From Planctomycetaceae bacterium (GTDB lineage Bacteria; Planctomycetota; Planctomycetia; Pirellulales; Pirellulaceae): a DNA stretch of 64,000 bases. The notes under the pieces are model-generated. The model did no database searches, was not told the origin of the DNA, and saw nothing but the letters and a program-made list of their open reading frames with translations. Position numbers and translations under genes: made by a program. The stretch lies in the NCBI GenBank assembly GCA_020638975.1, contig JACKHN010000015.1:1-64000 (forward strand), written 5' to 3'. Shown in pieces: positions 9,228 through 17,661 of this stretch. Positions within the stretch are counted from its first letter, which is position 1; each line of letters opens with the position of its first letter.

Positions 9228-10052
9228 CTAGTCAAGCAGACTTTCGTATTTTGCGAGTAGCGCTCGCTTTAGTTCGCCGCTGGCCTTCGCAGCCGCTTGC
9301 TGATAGCGAATCCTCGCCGCACCAGAACGACCGCTGGCTTCTGCGAATTGAGCCGACTCGATCAATTGATTGAGCTCCTCTGCTGGATCCGAAGTCGGTC
9401 GTGCTGCTTGCAGTCGGCGGATCTCTGCCAAGCTGATGTCCCCGCGTTCCGCAGAACTTCGGCCCGGTGTGGAAGTTGCGGATTGGTTTATCGACAGCGA
9501 TTGTTCCTCGGGGTTGGCAAGCAACAGTTCGGCGTCGGATGGTTGCGAGTTAGGGTTCGCTAACGCAGCTTCCTGACGGAGACGTTCTAATCGCTCTTCG
9601 ACCGGACTAACAGAACGGTTGCCAACGACAGGTATGAGGCCGGTCACAAAAGGTCGAACCGAGATATCTTGAACAAAGCCTTGGCCACCGTTCTGCAGCA
9701 TCAAGCCCGGTGCCGTCGATGTGACACTGCGATTGCTACCTTGGCCTGCCCAGGCATTGAAGTAGAAACTGCCATTGCTGCCGCGCGACCCAACTCCAAA
9801 CCGAGCAACCGCATTCGGATCATAGCCACCGAACGCTGGTATCGCGGTGTTGGCTCCACCACGATTGAAGAACATGTAACCGTTGCGACTGCGGTGGCTG
9901 AATCCCCAATCCGTGCCAAAGCTTTCGTAGTAGCTGTCGCTGTAGTTCACCAGCGGAGCTGTCGAATAGACCTGTTGGGCGTTGCACACTGATGTCAGCG
10001 CAAGCGCCGCGACGATCAGGGTGAATTGATTAAGTCTTTGCGAACGAATCAT
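9228..10052 (-). CDS. Secreted hypothetical protein
   Basis: A 274-residue protein not assigned to a family. It begins with a Sec signal peptide (MIRSQRLNQFTLIVAALALTSVCNA, cleavage expected near residue 25). The frame is open further upstream, but the ATG at 10052 has GGAG nine bases before it and directly gives the signal peptide. The central part is rich in Gly, Asn, Ser, Tyr and Phe (about residues 30-140), while the C-terminal part (about 150-274) is helical, with Ala/Glu/Arg-rich segments resembling a TPR-like hairpin. It lies 64 bp downstream of the cyclophilin gene on the same strand and may be cotranscribed. Probably periplasmic or surface-associated. Confidence 0.7.
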   Translation of the reverse strand: MIRSQRLNQFTLIVAALALTSVCNAQQVYSTAPLVNYSDSYYESFGTDWGFSHRSRNGYMFFNRGGANTAIPAFGGYDPNAVARFGVGSRGSNGSFYFNAWAGQGSNRSVTSTAPGLMLQNGGQGFVQDISVRPFVTGLIPVVGNRSVSPVEERLERLRQEAALANPNSQPSDAELLLANPEEQSLSINQSATSTPGRSSAERGDISLAEIRRLQAARPTSDPAEELNQLIESAQFAEASGRSGAARIRYQQAAAKASGELKRALLAKYESLLD

Positions 10053-10116
10053 GGACGGACTCCATCTCCGTTGCCCCTGAAGTTCGTCGCATTTTACAGC
10101 GGTATCACACGCTGCG

Positions 10117-10830
10117 TCAATCAATTCGTTCGATCGAAGTGATCAGGATCGCTTCGACCGGCATTTGCGGGAAGTCACCGGTGTCGTGGACTTCGCTCTT
10201 GGCGATGCGATCCACAACGTCCATCCCGTCAACGACTTCGCCAAAGACGCAATAGCCAGCGTTCTCGGTCGCTTCGTCATAGTCCAACGAGGTCGCCGCC
10301 GTTACGTTGATAAAGAACTGGGAGGTGGCGCTGTCGCTAAATTCCGGCGAGCGAGACATCGTAATTGTGCCACGTTTGTTCTTCAGTCCATTGGACGCCT
10401 CGTTCCGAATGGACGCGCGCGTTTCCTTGGGTTCGAGATCTGGTGTGAAACCGCCTGCCACCACATAGCCGGGATCGACGTGGTGGAAAATTGTGTTGGC
10501 GTAGAAGCCACGATCGACATAGCTCTCTAAAAAGTTCTCGACGGTGACGGGTGCCTTCTCGGCGTTTAAGCGGACACGAAAATTACCTGCGGTAGTCTTG
10601 ATAACCACTTCCGGAAAAAGGTTCTTCTGCGGCGCAACAACTTCAGGTATCGCCGAGCTCGATGTCAGCGTCGCAGCACCACCACCTGTGATATCGACGC
10701 CGCTGGGTTCGTTAACCGGCGCTTCGCCTGGGATTGCTGCGGTTGGAGCACTGCCACCACAACCGATTGTCAATGCGATTACAAACGCCACAGCCAAAGA
10801 ACGGACAAACCCAATCCAACGAGCTTTCAT
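10117..10830 (-). CDS. Cyclophilin-type peptidyl-prolyl isomerase lipoprotein
   Basis: A 237-residue protein with a lipoprotein signal ending in LTIGC|GG, a low-complexity linker rich in Ala, Pro and Gly, and a cyclophilin domain (about residues 75-237). Family segments seen are NFLESYVDRGFYANTIFHHV, GTITMSR, SATSQFFIN and YCVFGEV. The Phe and Met of the active site are present; the usual FHRV arginine position is occupied by H (FHHV), as in many bacterial homologues. The role is proline isomerisation during folding in the periplasm. A start at 10845 is possible in frame, but its ATGGAGG supplies the ribosome binding site for the ATG at 10830, which is preferred. Confidence 0.88.
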   Translation of the reverse strand: MKARWIGFVRSLAVAFVIALTIGCGGSAPTAAIPGEAPVNEPSGVDITGGGAATLTSSSAIPEVVAPQKNLFPEVVIKTTAGNFRVRLNAEKAPVTVENFLESYVDRGFYANTIFHHVDPGYVVAGGFTPDLEPKETRASIRNEASNGLKNKRGTITMSRSPEFSDSATSQFFINVTAATSLDYDEATENAGYCVFGEVVDGMDVVDRIAKSEVHDTGDFPQMPVEAILITSIERID

Positions 10831-11042
10831 CGAAAGCGCCTCCATGCACAGATATTAAGAAACAGTTACCAATTGCACAGCTAACGCAGGTGGCACCTGT
10901 AGCCGATAATATCAACCCTAACCCCATTTTTTGCAACCTCGATTGTGCTCAGCAGATCCCCTTCTCGCGAAGTTTTGGGTAGAATATCCGCAATCGATGC
11001 CCTCTTCTCCCTTCTTCGGCGAACAAGTTTCCGTCTAATCCT

Positions 11043-11993
11043 ATGTTTGGCCGCATCTTCAACGGTCTGGTCATCATCTTCTGGATGATCGCCATGACGT
11101 GGCTTCTCGCCGAGAAAGTCATCCCGCCGATGCTCGGTGGCGATCCGCCGGACTATCAGAGCGTCCTAGCGCCCGCGACCGAGGAAAAGCTCCCCGACGC
11201 TTGGAAACTCCGTTGGAAAGAGCGAACGGTCGGATTTGCCGCGAGCCGCGTGGAAGAGCGGCCCTCAGGCGAGTTGGACCGCATGACATTCGTTGAGTTC
11301 GAGGATTTGCCGCTCGAATCGATCCTGTCCGAGATGCTAGGGCCGGTTGCTGCGGTCGTAAAACCATTGCTCCAGAGCAGTCGTGAACTCGACCTGGATA
11401 TGATCGTGGCGACGCGCATGACCTTCGATCACGATCGCAAACTGTCGCGATTCGACACGACCATCGATCTAAGTGACTATCAGGACTTTCTCCGACTGGA
11501 AGGAAACGTCCAAGAAGATGGCAAGCTGGAGATCGTTGCCAAACTGTCCAGCGGGAACTCGGGCACTGGCCAATCACTAAAGCATTCGGTTCAACTTCCA
11601 CCCGAAGCGTTGATCGAGGGTGCGTTTTCGCCGCGTCCCGAGCTGAAAGGCCTTTACATCGGACAGAAGTGGACGATTCCGGTGGTCCGGTCATTCGCGC
11701 TCAATAGCCCGGTGCAAATCCTCCAAGCCGAAGTCGCGCAACACGACATCATCATGTGGGGCAGCGACGAAGTCGAAACGAAGCTCGTGGTCTATCGAAC
11801 CGAAGCCGGTTCGGGAGTTCAGGCGACTCGTGAACCCATCAGTCGCGAATGGGTTCGCGACGATGGCGAAGTGCTTCGACAGCAAGTTCGTTTTTCGGGG
11901 CTTGAGCTAACTTTTGAACGAGAAGACGAACGTTCGATCGATCCTCGGGTCGAGAAGTTGGATGCGTTGCAACAACGTTTGTGGTCGAACTGA
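11043..11993 (+). CDS. Membrane-anchored hypothetical protein of the ABC-2 gene set
   Basis: A 316-residue protein that I cannot assign to a family. One N-terminal membrane helix (about residues 5-25, FNGLVIIFWMIAMTWLLAEK) is followed by an extracytoplasmic domain predicted to be mainly beta strands. It ends 25 bp before an ABC ATPase gene that is followed by its permease, all on the plus strand, so it may be an accessory subunit of that exporter or simply share its promoter. The start ATG has no strong ribosome binding site. Function unknown. Confidence 0.72.
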   Translation: MFGRIFNGLVIIFWMIAMTWLLAEKVIPPMLGGDPPDYQSVLAPATEEKLPDAWKLRWKERTVGFAASRVEERPSGELDRMTFVEFEDLPLESILSEMLGPVAAVVKPLLQSSRELDLDMIVATRMTFDHDRKLSRFDTTIDLSDYQDFLRLEGNVQEDGKLEIVAKLSSGNSGTGQSLKHSVQLPPEALIEGAFSPRPELKGLYIGQKWTIPVVRSFALNSPVQILQAEVAQHDIIMWGSDEVETKLVVYRTEAGSGVQATREPISREWVRDDGEVLRQQVRFSGLELTFEREDERSIDPRVEKLDALQQRLWSN

Positions 11994-12018
11994 ATCCTCC
12001 GCCCCTGGCTAGGCTGAC

Positions 12019-12759
12019 ATGATTAACATCAAGCAAGTGACGCGAACCTACGGCACGAAAACAGCGGTTGACGGTTTGGACTTGCATATCCCACGAGGCG
12101 AACTGTTTGCGTGTCTCGGCCACAACGGAGCGGGCAAGACAACGACAATCAAGATGATGGTCGGGTTGCTTCAGCCTACGTCGGGAATTGTAGAAATCGC
12201 TGGCTTTGACGTTGTGAAGCAAGCCCGCGAGGCCAGTCTTCGTTCGGGCTACGTTCCCGACGAACCCTATCTGTACGACAAGCTATCGGGACGCGAGTTC
12301 CTGCAGTTCGTGGCCGAGATGTACGGGATGCCGAATGACGTGGCGGCGAAAAGCATCGACAAACAGATTCGTGACTTTGGACTAGGAGGCTTCGTCGATC
12401 AGTTGGCCGAGAGCTATTCGCATGGCATGAAGCAGCGGTTGGTTTTCGCATCAGCACTGCTGCATGATCCGGAACTGCTGATCGTTGACGAGCCGATGGT
12501 CGGTCTCGACCCGCGGAGCATGCGACTGGTAAAGGACTTGCTGAAGTCTCGCGTGCGCAACGGCGGCACCGTCTTTATGTCAACACACACATTGGCGGTG
12601 GCCGAAGAGATCGCGGACCGAATCGGGGTGATGAGTCAAGGGAGAATTCAGTTTCTCGGCACGGTGGCCGAATTGCGTGAGCAGTTGTCGAGTGACGAGT
12701 CGCTGGAGCAACTATTCTTGACGTTGACCGAAGAAGAACCGGCAAACTTTGTCTCTTGA
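12019..12759 (+). CDS. ABC-2 type transporter ATP-binding protein
   Basis: A 246-residue ATPase. Walker A is GHNGAGKTT, the Q-loop region follows LQPTSG, the signature is YSHGMKQRL (a variant of LSGGQ common in ABC-2 exporters) and Walker B is LLIVDEPMVGLDP, with the H-loop in STHTLAVAEE. It hydrolyses ATP to power the permease encoded 178 bp downstream. The gap between the two genes holds a palindrome of the GGGTCCGC type, which does not necessarily break the operon. The substrate is unknown. Confidence 0.93.
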   Translation: MINIKQVTRTYGTKTAVDGLDLHIPRGELFACLGHNGAGKTTTIKMMVGLLQPTSGIVEIAGFDVVKQAREASLRSGYVPDEPYLYDKLSGREFLQFVAEMYGMPNDVAAKSIDKQIRDFGLGGFVDQLAESYSHGMKQRLVFASALLHDPELLIVDEPMVGLDPRSMRLVKDLLKSRVRNGGTVFMSTHTLAVAEEIADRIGVMSQGRIQFLGTVAELREQLSSDESLEQLFLTLTEEEPANFVS

Positions 12760-12804
12760 TGAACGGAGATAGGGTGACGCCGCAGTTGTAGTTGTAGTAA
12801 TTAT

Positions 12805-12853
12805 AGGGTCCGCTGTGCGGACCACGCGAAGAACGGTCCGCACAGCGGACCCT
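12805..12853. repeat. GGGTCCGCTGTGCGGACC inverted repeat
   Basis: The arm AGGGTCCGCTGTGCGGACC (12805-12823) is matched by its exact reverse complement GGTCCGCACAGCGGACCCT (12835-12853), with an 11-base loop. Each arm is itself nearly self-complementary (GGTCCGC...GCGGACC). It lies inside the ABC transporter gene set between ATPase and permease. A second, less perfect copy lies at 39236-39279. Confidence 0.85.
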
Positions 12854-12937
12854 ACTTGTTGGCAAAGACTTGGAACCCGTCACTAGGATCTTGCTGAATT
12901 AGCACTACGATCGCCGATTTCTGATGCAGGATGTTTG

Positions 12938-14758
12938 ATGGCTACTGCTGAAATTCAACTCGAAGCTCCTGGCGGGAAACAGCTGCCGACCGCGGCGTCT
13001 GAGTCTCGGGCCTTCTGTCTGTTGCGAGCGAGGCGACTCAATACGATGGCCGGTCACGCACTTCGCTCGATGCGAGTGCAACTCGTGTCGATCAGCTTCG
13101 CGAGTGTCGTCATGTGGTTAGGGCTGTACATCCTCTTTCAGCAAGGCTTCCACTTTATCCACACAGGCCTTATCCACGTTGGCATGCGGACTCAGTTTGT
13201 TCATGCCATCTTCAATGTCTTCTTTCTAGCCCTGACCGTGATGCTGATGTTTTCGTCAGCCATCATCATGTACGGCAACCTGTTCAAAACCGAAGAAGTG
13301 AAGTTTCTGCTGACCACGCCGGCGCGGCCGGAGCGGATTGTCATTCACAAGTTTCATGAAGCTGTGTTCTTCAGTTGTTGGGGCTTCGTATTGCTCGGAA
13401 GTCCGATGCTGATTGCCTATGGCGATACAGCGTTGGCACCTTGGTATTATTATTTACTTCTGATTCCGTTCATGCTCGCCTTCGTGCTGATCCCGGCAGC
13501 AATCGGCTCGATTGGTTGTCTGCTGGTCGTGAGGTTGTTGCCGACCGTGCGTTTGCACGCGTTGATCATCTTGGGTGCAATGGTTATCGCTGCGGGTTTG
13601 TACTCTGGCTGGCACGTGCTGGCTTATCAGAATCGCAATTTGATGACGATGAGTTGGTTTACGGATGTCCTGACGCGACTGGAGTATTCGGAACAACGAC
13701 TGTTACCGAGTTGGTGGTTGAGTACCGGACTGCTCGAGGCCGCGCATCCATCCCATTCAACGACGGGTCGACCTGCCTGGCTGGAAAGCTTCTACTTCCT
13801 CGCCGTGCTCGGATCGAACGCAATGCTGCTGCAATTGATCTTGGCGAGGGTGGCTGTTCGCTGCTTTCGAGTCTCGTATAGCGAGTTACAAGGCATTACC
13901 CGATCCAAACGCAATAATCATGTCAGCTGGATTGATCGCGTTGTGTCGCTGATCTGCCGTCCGTTGCCCGCGACGCTACGAATGTTCGTTATCAAAGACT
14001 TGCGACTGTTCCGACGCGATCCGATGCAATGGTCTCAGTTCGCGATATTTACGAGCTTACTCTTGCTGTACTTCTTCAACGTAAGGCGATTCGACTACGC
14101 AGGCACGCTGGAACAATGGGTCACGGTCATCAGCTTTCTGAATGTCGCTGTTGTTGGACTGATCCTGTCGACGTTTACAACCCGCTTTATCTTCCCAATG
14201 ATCAGTCTTGAAGGGCGTCGGTTCTGGGTCTTAGGGACTGCGCCGATCAAACGCGACTTGGTGCTGTGGGGGAAGTTCTGGTTCGCTTGCGTCGGCGCGA
14301 TCCCACCTTGCTCGTTGCTCGTATTGGCGAGCGATATCAGCTTGAAGATCGTGACACGTTTGCCACTCGTCGCAGTCATCCATCAGGTCACTTGCTGGAT
14401 GCTGTGCCTGGGCTTAGCAGCGATGGCAGTTGGATTTGGCGCCCGCCTGCCGAACCTACGTGAACCGTCTCCCTCAAAGATCGCTGCCGGATTCGGCGGT
14501 ACGTTGAATCTGGTACTGAGTGCACTCTACATCATGTTGATCGTGCTGTTGACGGCGGTCCCATGCTTCTTCTGGACCGAAACCGGTTGGCTACGGGAGA
14601 TCAACTCCGATCAGAGTATTCTGTTCGGCGGAACGATCGGGCTCGGGACGCCTGGAGCCGTGGTTATTGGCTTCAGCCTGATGCTTATTCTGGCGGGCTG
14701 CGCGACAATCGTGCCATTGCGAATCGGGATTCGCGCATTTCGACGGTTGGAGTTTTGA
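12938..14758 (+). CDS. ABC-2 type exporter permease
   Basis: A 606-residue polytopic protein with about a dozen hydrophobic segments. The arrangement is two similar halves, each with several helices, separated by a cytoplasmic region (about residues 310-350) with the segment FVIKDLRLFRRDPMQWSQF typical of putative ABC exporter permeases. The frame begins at a TTG (12935), but the next codon, ATG at 12938, has AGGA seven bases upstream and is the likelier start. It pairs with the ATPase encoded at 12019-12759 and the membrane-anchored protein at 11043-11993. Substrate unknown. Confidence 0.85.
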   Translation: MATAEIQLEAPGGKQLPTAASESRAFCLLRARRLNTMAGHALRSMRVQLVSISFASVVMWLGLYILFQQGFHFIHTGLIHVGMRTQFVHAIFNVFFLALTVMLMFSSAIIMYGNLFKTEEVKFLLTTPARPERIVIHKFHEAVFFSCWGFVLLGSPMLIAYGDTALAPWYYYLLLIPFMLAFVLIPAAIGSIGCLLVVRLLPTVRLHALIILGAMVIAAGLYSGWHVLAYQNRNLMTMSWFTDVLTRLEYSEQRLLPSWWLSTGLLEAAHPSHSTTGRPAWLESFYFLAVLGSNAMLLQLILARVAVRCFRVSYSELQGITRSKRNNHVSWIDRVVSLICRPLPATLRMFVIKDLRLFRRDPMQWSQFAIFTSLLLLYFFNVRRFDYAGTLEQWVTVISFLNVAVVGLILSTFTTRFIFPMISLEGRRFWVLGTAPIKRDLVLWGKFWFACVGAIPPCSLLVLASDISLKIVTRLPLVAVIHQVTCWMLCLGLAAMAVGFGARLPNLREPSPSKIAAGFGGTLNLVLSALYIMLIVLLTAVPCFFWTETGWLREINSDQSILFGGTIGLGTPGAVVIGFSLMLILAGCATIVPLRIGIRAFRRLEF

Positions 14759-14786
14759 GCAGTTGGAATGCCTCGCAAAGCCAGAG

Positions 14787-15797
14787 TTACCGATCGCCCT
14801 GAGTATTCACGTACAGCGAATACACCGACGTGCTGCCACACATGAACAGGCGATTGCGATGACGACCGCCAAAGCACAAGTTCGCACAGCGTTCGGGCAG
14901 ATCGATCCGACCGATCAGTTGCCCATTGGGATTGAAGACCGAAACACCGTCCAGTCCGTCTTCGCCCATTCCCCAGCCGACCCATAGATTGCCATCGACA
15001 TCAACGCGCAGACCATCGGGAGTTCCCTCGGCATCGGCCTCGATCAGCGTGCGACCGTTCGCCACTCCAACGCCGTTTTCGGTGACGTCGTAGACACGAA
15101 TCTCGCGCGGTGAAACACCGGCCACGACGACATACAACTTCTTTTCGTCCGGCGAGAATGCCAAGCCATTAGGGCGTTCGATGTCCCCGATCACCACGGT
15201 CATCTCGTTCGTCGTCGAATCCCAGCGATATACGTTAGTCGGCAGTTCCTGCTTCGCAGTTTGCCCCTCGTAGTAGCCAAGCAAGCCGAACGGCGGGTCC
15301 GTGAACCAGATCGAATCGTCAGATCGGCAGATGACATCGTTCGGCGAATTGAGCGGCTTCCCTTCGAACTGGTCGGCGATGACCGTAATCGAGCCATCGT
15401 ACTCCGTGCGAGTTACACGCCGCGTCAGATGCTCGCAGGTCATCAGCCGCCCCTGCCGATCTCTCGTGTTGCCATTCGAATTATTCGACGGCTTGCGAAA
15501 GACGCTGACAGCGCCCGTCTCCTCATCCCACTTCATGATCCGGTTGTTGGGAATGTCGCTCCACAGCAGGTAGCGCCCGTCGCCGAACCAAACGGGCCCT
15601 TCGCTCCAACGCATGCCGGTTGCGATACGCTCGACCTTCGCCAGACTCAGTCGATACTTTGCAAAACTCGGATCGATGATGCGAACGCGAGGGTCGGGAT
15701 ATCGCTGACTCGGCTGCCACTCGTCCGCGCAAGCACGCCTCGTCAGCGCGAATGCACACAGTGCTATGATCGCAAGAAAGGCTCGACGGTCCAGCAT
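14787..15797 (-). CDS. SMP-30/gluconolactonase-family protein, secreted
   Basis: A 336-residue six-bladed propeller of the SMP-30/gluconolactonase/LRE family with an N-terminal signal peptide (MLDRRAFLAIIALCAFAL..., cleavage near ACA|DEW). Metal-site motifs are present: Glu in WSEGPVW, Asn in NSPNDV and in RPNGLAFSPDE, Asp in TPDGLRVD. Members hydrolyse sugar lactones using a divalent metal. It starts 35 bp downstream of a Gfo/Idh oxidoreductase gene on the same strand. Together they could oxidise a sugar and open the lactone formed. An upstream ATG at 15818 is in frame but would delay the signal peptide. Confidence 0.88.
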   Translation of the reverse strand: MLDRRAFLAIIALCAFALTRRACADEWQPSQRYPDPRVRIIDPSFAKYRLSLAKVERIATGMRWSEGPVWFGDGRYLLWSDIPNNRIMKWDEETGAVSVFRKPSNNSNGNTRDRQGRLMTCEHLTRRVTRTEYDGSITVIADQFEGKPLNSPNDVICRSDDSIWFTDPPFGLLGYYEGQTAKQELPTNVYRWDSTTNEMTVVIGDIERPNGLAFSPDEKKLYVVVAGVSPREIRVYDVTENGVGVANGRTLIEADAEGTPDGLRVDVDGNLWVGWGMGEDGLDGVSVFNPNGQLIGRIDLPERCANLCFGGRHRNRLFMCGSTSVYSLYVNTQGDR

Positions 15798-15832
15798 GAT
15801 GTTGGTCGTACCTAACAAGAACGCAGTTGAAG

Positions 15833-17203
15833 CTACATGTTAATCTCGAACCCTTTGCGGTATTCACGGGCGAGGAACGAGTTTGCTTGAGCGTCGCTCA
15901 CGATCTCCCGTTTGTTCGGATCCCACTGGAGTTCCCGGCCCAGTCGCATTGCGATGTTCGAAAGGTGACAGATCTCGAGCATGCGGTTATGCGTCCAGAC
16001 GTCAGAGATTGGCTGCTTCCGGGAGTTCATGCCCTCGATGAAGTTGGCGGTGTGGTTTTCGCTGACCTTGCCACCATAAACCTCTTCGATCGCGCCATCC
16101 GGCAGCGGATTGTCCACCAAGTCTTCGATCGGCTTTCCAACGATCTTGCCTCGGTTTACAAAGAACCGGCCTTCCGTACCTTCAAAGAGAATGCCGTTGT
16201 CGCCTTCGCTGGTGATGATCATCTCGACGTTGTTCGGCATGTCCACGCGGATCGTGAACTTCGTCGCAGCGTTGTACTGATCGTCGACCGTGGGATGTCC
16301 GTCCTTGTACTCGACCGGTAACGTGTATTCGACCGGGGCAACTTTACTCGGTCCCGTGTCGGAGGCACCGAGCGCCCAACACGCGATGTCGACGTGATGG
16401 GCCCCCCAGTCCGTCAGCTTCCCGCCTGAGTACTCGTGCCAGTTGCGGAAAGAGTAGTGACAATTACTGAAGAGCGGTACGCCGCCGCCGTAACCTTCTC
16501 GCAACTCCGGCAAGGCTCGATACGGAACCTTGGGGGCAGGCCCGAGCCAGAAGTCCCAATCGAGCCCTTCCGGTACCGAGACCACAGGAATGACCGGCGA
16601 AGCTTCCATGCCATTGATTCCGCAGGTGACTTTCTGCACCGTGCCGATCCGACCTGCTCTGATCAAAGCGATGGCCTGTAGGAATCGCTGGTCAGACTCA
16701 GTTCTCTGCATCGTGCCAACTTGAAAGACACGGCCCGTTTCCTTGACGACCTTCTCAATCAATTTACCTTCGTCGATCGTCAGCGTGAGTGGCTTTTCGC
16801 AGTAGACGTCTTTGCCCGCGTACATTGCTTCGACGGCAATCTTTGTGTGCCAATGATCCGGCGTAGCGATCATGACCGCGTCGATGTCTTCTCGGTCGAG
16901 AACCTTTCGATAGTCATTGTAGGAATCCGGTTTCTTGCCCTGGCTCTTCTCAACCTTGGCCACGTTTTCGCCCAACACATTCGCGTCGACGTCAGCCAGC
17001 GCGGCAAAGTCAGCGAACTTGAAAGACTTGCTGGTGATCGTCCAGCCTTGATTTCGAAGTCCAATCGTGGCGAAGACCGGTCGGTCATTTGGCGACTGGT
17101 AGCCAAAGGCTCGGTTGGCCGACGGCAGCAAAACGCCAGCAACTCCCGTTGCAGCGATGCTTTGAAGAAACTGACGACGCGATGACTGGTAAGATGTTGG
17201 CAT
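15833..17203 (-). CDS. Gfo/Idh/MocA family oxidoreductase, Tat-exported
   Basis: A 456-residue oxidoreductase. It starts with a Tat-type signal (SSRRQFLQSIAATGVAGVLLPS), then a Rossmann fold with the EKP motif (YCEKPLTLT, dinucleotide/substrate-site Lys) and a C-terminal alpha/beta domain with GGKLTDWGAHHVDIACWALG, typical of planctomycete Gfo/Idh proteins. Members oxidise sugars or related polyols with NAD(P) bound tightly, which suits a Tat substrate. The ATG at 17203 has AGGAA at a good distance and directly gives the Tat signal. The upstream extension to 17308 is rejected. It forms a pair with the SMP-30 gene downstream. Confidence 0.92.
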   Translation of the reverse strand: MPTSYQSSRRQFLQSIAATGVAGVLLPSANRAFGYQSPNDRPVFATIGLRNQGWTITSKSFKFADFAALADVDANVLGENVAKVEKSQGKKPDSYNDYRKVLDREDIDAVMIATPDHWHTKIAVEAMYAGKDVYCEKPLTLTIDEGKLIEKVVKETGRVFQVGTMQRTESDQRFLQAIALIRAGRIGTVQKVTCGINGMEASPVIPVVSVPEGLDWDFWLGPAPKVPYRALPELREGYGGGVPLFSNCHYSFRNWHEYSGGKLTDWGAHHVDIACWALGASDTGPSKVAPVEYTLPVEYKDGHPTVDDQYNAATKFTIRVDMPNNVEMIITSEGDNGILFEGTEGRFFVNRGKIVGKPIEDLVDNPLPDGAIEEVYGGKVSENHTANFIEGMNSRKQPISDVWTHNRMLEICHLSNIAMRLGRELQWDPNKREIVSDAQANSFLAREYRKGFEINM

Positions 17204-17661
17204 CTGTGATGTTCCTGTGAAGAAAATAATCCACAACTCAGCACTTAATCGGCTCTGACCGGGAGCGTGTCTTATCATCGCTCCACTCTCAACAATACTC
17301 CAAATCACTGACCGATTGAACTAGCCCGGAAAAATCCGAGCGGATGCACGGTCGCATTCGACACCTGCTCCGTTCACAGAATCCTGGTCGACAATTCTGA
17401 CACAAGGTGTTCGAGCGAGAAAGTCGCAGCATGTCCGGCGAGCAAAAGGCGCGGAATTATTGGAAACCCGTCCTCGTCGCTTGTGCGTAGCATTGTCAAA
17501 ACATTCCGGCCAGAATGGCGCAACTACTAGCAAAGCGGGCGAATTCCGACGGCGCTGACTCACTCAATCGCATTTGCGTCGTGACGGTCGATAGATGCCA
17601 CTTCCAACTACGCCAGGCGCATTCCCCTCATTCCCCCAACGCAAAAGTACGTCGACCAAAT
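17204..17661. other. Intergenic region between two leftward genes
   Basis: About 460 bp that should hold the promoter of the Gfo/Idh-SMP-30 pair and the end of the propeller protein transcript. No terminator hairpin, repeat or gene was recognised. Short frames on both strands look like chance. Confidence 0.5.
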
